Part shown: positions 5,666 through 9,326 of the stretch, piece by piece | Numbering within the stretch: the stretch's first letter is position 1 | Layout of the letters: every line of letters starts with the position of its first letter | Source of the DNA: JBBQVZ01 sp038211015 | GTDB taxonomy: Bacteria > Actinomycetota > UBA4738 > HRBIN12 | Assembly (NCBI GenBank): GCA_038211015.1 | Contig: JBBQVZ010000127.1 | Span: forward strand, 1 to 9,326 | DNA length: 9,326 bases | Reading direction: 5' to 3' | Made by a program: the position numbers and the translations under genes | The notes under the pieces: generated by a model | What the model saw: the letters and a program-made list of their open reading frames with translations, nothing else | Told to the model about the DNA's origin: nothing | The model's database searches: none

Positions 5666-6310
5666 GTGGTTCGTCATTCGAAGGGAATGCCCGGAGACGC
5701 TCAGGGAAGGACAACACCGTCGTCCAAGCAGACGACGAGCGCCGACCAGGACGGGCCGGAGACCGCGCAGCCAGGTCGCGGGCGGACTGCTAGAACCGAA
5801 CTAACCGCGCAGCAGCTTCAGGCGATCGCGCTCTACATCAGCAACCCCAACAAGGCAGCCGTCGCGGCCGAGATCGGCGTCTCACCGAAGTCGGTCTCGC
5901 GCTGGTTCCAGAACCCTGCGTTCGTCACCGAGTATCGCCGCCAACTGGGCGAAGTTCAGCTCGAGCTCTGGGCCCAGATGGTCGCGGTCAAGAACGAGGC
6001 CTGGGACCGGTTCAAGAAGCTGATGGCCGACGTGGATCCGAGGATCTCTCTTCGAGCCACCACCTGGTTCTTAGACAGGTTCCTATCGGCGCCAACGTTC
6101 ATAGGCCGGTCGACGGCTCGCGAGACCGGGATCGAAGCACAGCTCCAGCGCCGTGAACGGGAACTTCTCGAGTTGGTCGGCACACTCGGGCGAGACGAAA
6201 TCGATCCTGAGGATGCCAGCAGTGGTGCAGACGGCCGGTATCGCGGACGCGTTGAGGACGATCCGGGCGACGACAACCCCGAAGTGAGCGATGAACGGCC
6301 ACGTCGATGA
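5666..6310 (+). CDS. helix-turn-helix protein, phage/terminase-small-subunit-like
   Basis: A 214-aa protein. GTG 5666 follows GGAGGGAGGA (5651-5660) with five bases of spacing, the strongest ribosome site in the window. Residues 1-45 are polar and disordered. Residues 46-84 (LTAQQLQAIALYIS, KAAVAAEIGVSPKSVSRWF) form a helix-turn-helix, with the recognition helix near SPKSVSRWFQNP. Residues 85-140 are helical (EVQLELWAQMVAVKNEAWDR, then ISLRATTWFLDRFL). This arrangement, HTH then a helix where a Lys/Arg-rich element precedes a repeated ATxWFLDR-type segment, is usual for phBC6A51-type HTH proteins and small terminase-like proteins of phages and mobile elements. Residues 185-214 are acidic. It is translationally coupled to the next gene (ATGA). 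It is likely a DNA-binding subunit or regulator of the operon. Confidence 0.7.
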   Translation: MVRHSKGMPGDAQGRTTPSSKQTTSADQDGPETAQPGRGRTARTELTAQQLQAIALYISNPNKAAVAAEIGVSPKSVSRWFQNPAFVTEYRRQLGEVQLELWAQMVAVKNEAWDRFKKLMADVDPRISLRATTWFLDRFLSAPTFIGRSTARETGIEAQLQRRERELLELVGTLGRDEIDPEDASSGADGRYRGRVEDDPGDDNPEVSDERPRR

Positions 6311-7152
6311 GCCGCGACGCGTCCACCACTCGGTTGAACGCCTACGTCGAGCTGCTGGAGACCGCGATGCTTCTCAGCCAGCTACGGTCAGATCCTGGGG
6401 ACTGGTACGGGCTTCGACGGATGCTTCGTGCGGTGGCGAGCAACATGTCGAACGCGAGCGCTCTGAAGGTCCCCGACTGGGCCTGTGAGCTCGAGCTTGC
6501 GCTATGGATCGATTGCCTGCGTACTCACGTGCTGCCCGAGGTCTTGGAGCGACTCTTCGACGAGATCCAGGGCGTCCGGTACCGGTGGGGCGGTCCCGAA
6601 GCCTCGGATAGGGGAGTCTGGGCCCCCATCGATCGTCGCGAGAGAACCCAATCGGCCCGCCTTCAAGACGAAGCCGCAGCCGAAGCGGCGCTGCTAGGTG
6701 CGTATCGCCAGCACCGCGAGAAAGCGAGCGCGGCTCGGATGCGCGGTGCCGTCCAGGCCCTGAAGGATCTTAGCGAGCAACGGATTGACTCGACCCCCAG
6801 CTACGGCATCGCAGTGGTATCCGCCGAAGGCGAATTCTTGGACTCCGCCCTCGCCACTGTCTTTCCACCCACCGCGAGACTCCTCCTCTCCACGCTCGTC
6901 TCTCTGGGGTTCGAGGATGCGGTCAAGGGCATGAACGTTCGACAGCTCTCCGAATCAAGGGCGACGGATTGGTACCGCAGGTACCCCGGTCTAGATCGGT
7001 GGCGGCCGATCTGGGCGGCGGTCGACGATGGTGCTCGAGGTCAGCCATGTGAGGGTGACGCTCCGAACCTGTTCTTCCCCGAGACCCAGCAGACGTACAT
7101 CACGCTCCGCGATCGCCGGGAGCGGGACAAGAAGGGACAAGAAAGGACATAA
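6307..7152 (+). CDS. unknown 281-aa protein, coupled to HTH gene
   Basis: The ATG overlaps the TGA of the HTH gene as ATGA, showing translational coupling. I do not recognise the family. Residues 1-90 are helix-rich with many Leu, Trp and Cys (LNAYVELLETAMLLSQL, WACELELALWIDCLRTHVL). Residues 91-115 hold a Gly/Trp-rich turn (RYRWGGPEASDRGVW). Residues 116-160 are strongly charged and probably coiled (RLQDEAAAEAALLGAYR, RQHREKASAARMRGAVQ). Residues 165-215 form a small mixed domain. Residues 215-245 hold SRATDWYRRYPGLDRWRPIW, rich in Trp and Tyr. The C-terminus is Arg/Lys-rich. There is no signal peptide or transmembrane helix and no known catalytic motif. The context with an HTH partner suggests a DNA-linked or mobile-element function, which is an inference only. 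Confidence 0.8.
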   Translation: MSRDASTTRLNAYVELLETAMLLSQLRSDPGDWYGLRRMLRAVASNMSNASALKVPDWACELELALWIDCLRTHVLPEVLERLFDEIQGVRYRWGGPEASDRGVWAPIDRRERTQSARLQDEAAAEAALLGAYRQHREKASAARMRGAVQALKDLSEQRIDSTPSYGIAVVSAEGEFLDSALATVFPPTARLLLSTLVSLGFEDAVKGMNVRQLSESRATDWYRRYPGLDRWRPIWAAVDDGARGQPCEGDAPNLFFPETQQTYITLRDRRERDKKGQERT

Positions 7153-7205
7153 CAAAGACCAGCCTCGATCAGATGTGGGGCAGGGCGACCCGGAAAGGAG
7201 AGAGG

Positions 7206-7454
7206 ATGCGACCCCCTCACGAGAAGTGGGCTGCACAGCGGAAGGCGGCACGATCTGAGCTCGAGAAGACCTTGGAGGCCGAGCTTGCGGCCGGCTCCAC
7301 CTACATCGACGCGATGGCCAAAGACCTCGCGGCGGGTAGAGACGTCGAACCGTTTCAGTTCTCGGAGCAGAGCCAGAAGGACGTGGACATGCTTCGATCG
7401 ATCGAGTGGTTCGACCGGCGGATGTTGGAACTTGATGAAGACGGAAGGGACTAG
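7206..7454 (+). CDS. small unknown protein, third gene of the operon
   Basis: An 82-aa protein. ATG 7206 is preferred over the upstream ATG at 7173 because AAGGAG (about 7195-7200) precedes it at normal spacing. It starts 53 bases after the 281-aa gene in the same direction. It is predicted to be mostly helical, with a basic N-terminal helix (HEKWAAQRKAARSELEK), an alanine-rich middle (AELAAGSTYIDAMAKDL) and an acidic end (EWFDRRMLELDEDGRD). There is no Cys, membrane segment or known motif. The charge split, basic then acidic, would suit a small partner or accessory protein. The function is unknown. Confidence 0.68.
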   Translation: MRPPHEKWAAQRKAARSELEKTLEAELAAGSTYIDAMAKDLAAGRDVEPFQFSEQSQKDVDMLRSIEWFDRRMLELDEDGRD

Positions 7455-7526
7455 TAGGCGAGGTGAGGCGGCGGAACACGCTCAGGATGGTTCGCAAGCA
7501 ATAAGACGACGCCCGGCGGACACACC

Positions 7527-7835
7527 GTGCCGATTCCTCGATCGATGGCTGACCCGACGGTTCACCAGCCCTCGGGCTCGGGCAGACTCGTTCCAGGTGG
7601 CCGAGGCGTTCCCAGAATCGCGAAATCCGTTCCGAAGAAGAAAGGAAGGGACTTCCTACCAGGTCGAATAGGGTTTTCTACCGGCCCCACGAGGGCGGGG
7701 GTTGTAGAAAACGTGGGAGAGAATTCGCTCGCTGAACCTCCGTCCGCGTTCTTGGGAAGTTTACTCGCGCCCGGCCGGGCGGCCGAGAGGCAGATCGTGC
7801 AGATGGCGCCTGCTGGGCTCCAGAAGACGACCTAA
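7527..7835 (+). CDS. doubtful hypothetical protein
   Basis: A 102-aa open frame on the operon strand, beginning at GTG 7527 or possibly ATG 7545. It has no recognisable domain, a composition like translated non-coding DNA (many Pro, Gly, Arg, Ser), and a strong hairpin (7673-7712) in its middle. The ribosome-site evidence is poor. It could be a fourth operon gene, but more probably is spurious. I list it because it is the only sizeable plus-strand frame before the converging transposase fragment. Confidence 0.2.
   Translation: MPIPRSMADPTVHQPSGSGRLVPGGRGVPRIAKSVPKKKGRDFLPGRIGFSTGPTRAGVVENVGENSLAEPPSAFLGSLLAPGRAAERQIVQMAPAGLQKTT
7673..7712. repeat. perfect 9-bp inverted repeat with inner GC stem
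   Basis: GTTTTCTAC (7673-7681) is the exact reverse complement of GTAGAAAAC (7704-7712). Inside it CCCC (7685-7688) can pair with GGGG (7697-7700), leaving an 8-base loop. The AT-rich outer arms stand out in this GC-rich DNA. No T-run follows on either strand, so it does not fit an intrinsic terminator. Its arm order does not fit an integron attC site. It may be a protein-binding or recombination site. Confidence 0.7.
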
Positions 7836-7866
7836 GGAGGGGAGGCTAAGGAGTCCGGGAGCGGCC

Positions 7867-8499
7867 TCACGCCGCTTCTAGTGATCGCTTCCTGCGGTGG
7901 CGTTGAAGCGCCAGCGAGTTCACCGTGAGCGCGTAGCCGAGCACCTCGACCAATTGGCGTCGACCTCCGACGCTGTGGGCCCGCCCCAGATAGAGCGTGT
8001 CGTCCAGTGCTCGATTGATGGACTCCGCGTCGTTGCCCCTGGCGTATAGTCGGGCGAAGTCGGGGTCGCCTTGGGGGATAGGTCGCACGTTCTCGGTCCG
8101 GTTCAACCCGCGCGCCGTGTCGTGCTTATTGGCATGCAGGCGAATCGAAATCTCACTGCCTCCGAGGGAGGCGGGAAGCTCGTAGTCGTTGTACAAGCGG
8201 AACAGCCCGTTCTTGTCCCGGGTCCTGTGTGTCCAGGTGCGCCGAAGGGGTGAGAAGACCATGTCACCCGTCTCGTCCGGTTCCGCCAGACCGATCGCGC
8301 CTCCGCGCGCATACAGGCTGATCCAAGTCGACACACCGTCCACCAGGATCTCCTTGTCCTCGACGTACACGCTCTTCTCGACGCGCCGGCCCGTGCCTCT
8401 CCTCGGGTCCTTCGCGCCCTTCTCGGCCGCCGTCACGCGATTCACCGGCGGCAAGCCCAACTCGCGAAGGAGCTTCTGATGCAGACCGTCGTTGCCCTT
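7867..8499 (-). pseudogene. DDE-type transposase-like C-terminal fragment, fused to PCMT
   Basis: The minus-strand frame (stop 7867-7869) reads KLLRELGLPPVNRVTAAEKG, RVEKSVYVEDKEILVDG, ARGGAIGLAEPDETGD, KNGLFRLYNDYELPASLGG and LNRTENVRPIPQGDPDFARL, then YARGNDAESINRALDDTL and GRAHSVGGRRQLVEVLGYAL. The Y-x2-R-x4-E segment with downstream Asn/Arg resembles the catalytic Glu region of IS4/IS1380-type DDE transposases, and the whole matches a widespread actinobacterial transposase-like family recalled from memory. The N-terminal part with the two Asp residues is missing. Instead the frame joins directly to the C-terminal part of a PCMT without a stop; GTG 8580 lies inside PCMT and is not a natural start. 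The 5' limit of about 8499 is estimated from where PCMT similarity fades. Confidence 0.6.
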
Positions 8500-9220
8500 G
8501 GTGAACATCACCACCGGATGGAGCCCTACGTGCTCCAACGGCACCACGATCCGCCCTCCTTGGTGAGCTGCTCCTTCCACCGCAAGGAAAAGATCGGGGC
8601 ATCCGACCGTGACGAGGATTCGGTCGAACGGCGCAGCTTCCGGTACGCCCTCTGCCCGTCGCGAGCCACGACCCGGACCGAGCGGTAGCCCGTCGCTCGG
8701 AGAGCTTCCTCGGCTTCTACAGCGATCTCCGGTCGATGTCCTAAGTGACGACCGAGCCTCGGCCTCCCACGATCTCCGCCAGCAGCGCGGCGTTGTAGCC
8801 GGTCCCGGTGCCGATCTCCAATACTCGCATCCCCGGCTCCAAGTCGAGGGCCTCGAGCATGTCGGCCATCACCGAGGGCTGAGAGGACGAACTGGATGGG
8901 AGGCCGTCACGAAACCGTGTTCCAAGCGCCTGGTCCGAGTAGATGATGCGCAATGCCTCCTCGCTAGGCCTAGCGGGGTCGAACGCGACCGGGACTGGCC
9001 GGGAGGTCGTAGGGTCCCAGCAAGGGAATCCCCGAAGGAAGCGGTGCCGCTCCACGATCCGAAAGGCGCGCTCTATCAGGGCAGTCCGAATCCAGTCGCC
9101 ATCCTTCAGGTCACGGACGAGCCGGTCGAGGTGGCCCGAGATTGGCGAAGGTCCTATTACCGGATGAGGGTACGGAAGAGGCGCGGCTCCACCTGGCGAC
9201 CACGGTTGCGCCAGATCCAC
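8500..9220 (-). pseudogene. pcm: protein-L-isoaspartate O-methyltransferase, multiply broken
   Basis: Reading from GTG 9220, residues 30-110 hold LDRLVRDL, ALIERAFRIVERHRFL and IYSDQALGTRFRDGLPSSSS, then SQPSVMADMLEAL (substrate loop) and MRVLEIGTGTGYNAALLAEI (131-150), the SAM-binding motif I of PCMT. Then GRGSVVT is followed by TAG (8741-8743) and DID. One missing base near 8730 leads to EIAVEAEEALRATGYRSVRV and VARDGQRAY. A second missing base near 8642 leads to EAAPFDRILVTVGCPDL and GGRIVVPL. All parts occur in PCMT order, so this was a methyltransferase that repairs isoaspartyl residues in aged proteins. One nonsense codon and two single-base deletions inactivate it. It then merges with a transposase-like frame at about 8500. 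The first about 30 residues are unusual, so the true start may differ. Confidence 0.85.
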
Positions 9221-9255
9221 CTTTGTGCGACGTTGAATGGCCTAGGGGGAACTCG

Positions 9256-9326
9256 ATGCCTACCTCTGTAGAAGAGCTCCGCGCGCAGGCACACGGTCAG
9301 GTCGTGACCCCCGAGGACGAGGGTTA
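9256..9326 (+). CDS. start of FAD-binding oxidoreductase, partial
   Basis: ATG 9256 follows AGGGGGA (9244-9250). The visible 24 codons give MPTSVEELRAQAHGQ and VVTPEDEGY, which matches the opening of BBE/PCMH-type FAD-linked oxidoreductases (LR-x-x-x-x-G-x-V-x-x-P-x-D-x-GY-[DE]). The FAD-binding domain would follow outside the window. It is divergent from the PCMT pseudogene. The assignment relies on the short N-terminus only. Confidence 0.6.
   Translation, partial: MPTSVEELRAQAHGQVVTPEDEG

Larger units (their letters stand above)
7455..7866. other. 412-base region with a doubtful ORF and hairpins
   Basis: No convincing gene. An open frame with GTG start runs 7527-7835 (102 aa, Pro/Gly/Arg-rich, no motif, no clear ribosome site, mixed third positions). 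Within the region are a strong inverted repeat (7673-7712), a smaller one, AGGAAG-GGA-CTTCCT (7643-7657), and CTAAGGAG twice at 7832-7839 and 7846-7853. A further hairpin, AGCGGC-CTCAC-GCCGCT (7860-7876), overlaps the stop of the minus-strand transposase-like frame and may end one or both converging transcripts, although no T-run follows. Confidence 0.5.

Noticed and set aside
7673..7712. Integron attC site.
   Set aside because: attC has RYYYAAC on the left and GTTRRRY on the right; here the order is reversed, and no integrase or cassette structure is present.
7867..8580. A single functional 237-aa protein.
   Set aside because: The first about 28 residues are clearly PCMT C-terminus and the remainder transposase-like; GTG 8580 is internal to PCMT.
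1..9326. tRNA, rRNA, tmRNA or a known riboswitch.
   Set aside because: No T-loop with matching acceptor stem, rRNA motif or riboswitch core was recognised by eye; a covariance search could still find one.

Overview
The window is high-GC DNA with actinobacterial affinities. It carries a DUF1918 protein, an actinobacterial-type PCMT and CcdA, frequent GTG starts, and C/G-rich third codon positions. No rRNA, tRNA or CRISPR array was seen. I would place it in Actinomycetota, probably an uncultured or environmental lineage, but no single marker settles the class.

Layout. Bases 1-81 hold the end of a gene whose C-terminus resembles ClpP. A spacer with hairpins leads to an intact gene (353-868) that fuses a Lys/Ala-rich pentapeptide-repeat tail to a DUF1918 domain; ten 15-bp repeats encode the tail. 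From 869 to 1383 there is no intact gene, only a possible transposase C-terminal remnant, a direct repeat and several hairpins. A frameshifted FIST-domain fragment follows (1384-1688). The best preserved core is a divergent pair: an ATP-grasp ligase (1722-2948, minus) and an NfuA-type Fe-S carrier (3017-3721, plus). Next come a broken alpha/beta hydrolase (3863-4655), a likely head of a Pr6Pr-type membrane protein (about 4680-4758), the head of a DLWEH-motif protein (5017-5145), and the C-terminal half of CcdA (5155-5556, minus).

A second well-preserved block is a plus-strand operon (5666-7454). It has a helix-turn-helix protein related to phage/terminase-small-subunit-like DNA binders, a 281-aa protein that I do not recognise and that overlaps it by ATGA, and an 82-aa acidic/basic helical protein. 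After a 412-base stretch with a doubtful ORF and a strong 9-bp inverted repeat, the minus strand carries a transposase-like fragment joined in frame to the end of a PCMT pseudogene (about 7867-9220). That PCMT has one nonsense codon and two single-base frameshifts. The window ends in the first 24 codons of a probable FAD-binding oxidoreductase (9256 onward).

Taken together this looks like a gene graveyard. At least five recognisable genes are truncated or broken, while four unrelated loci stay open. The broken genes do not form a pathway. The best candidates for new biology are the HTH plus unknown operon at 5666-7454 and the repeat-tailed DUF1918 protein. Because many lesions are single C or G indels, assembly error has to be excluded before decay is accepted.
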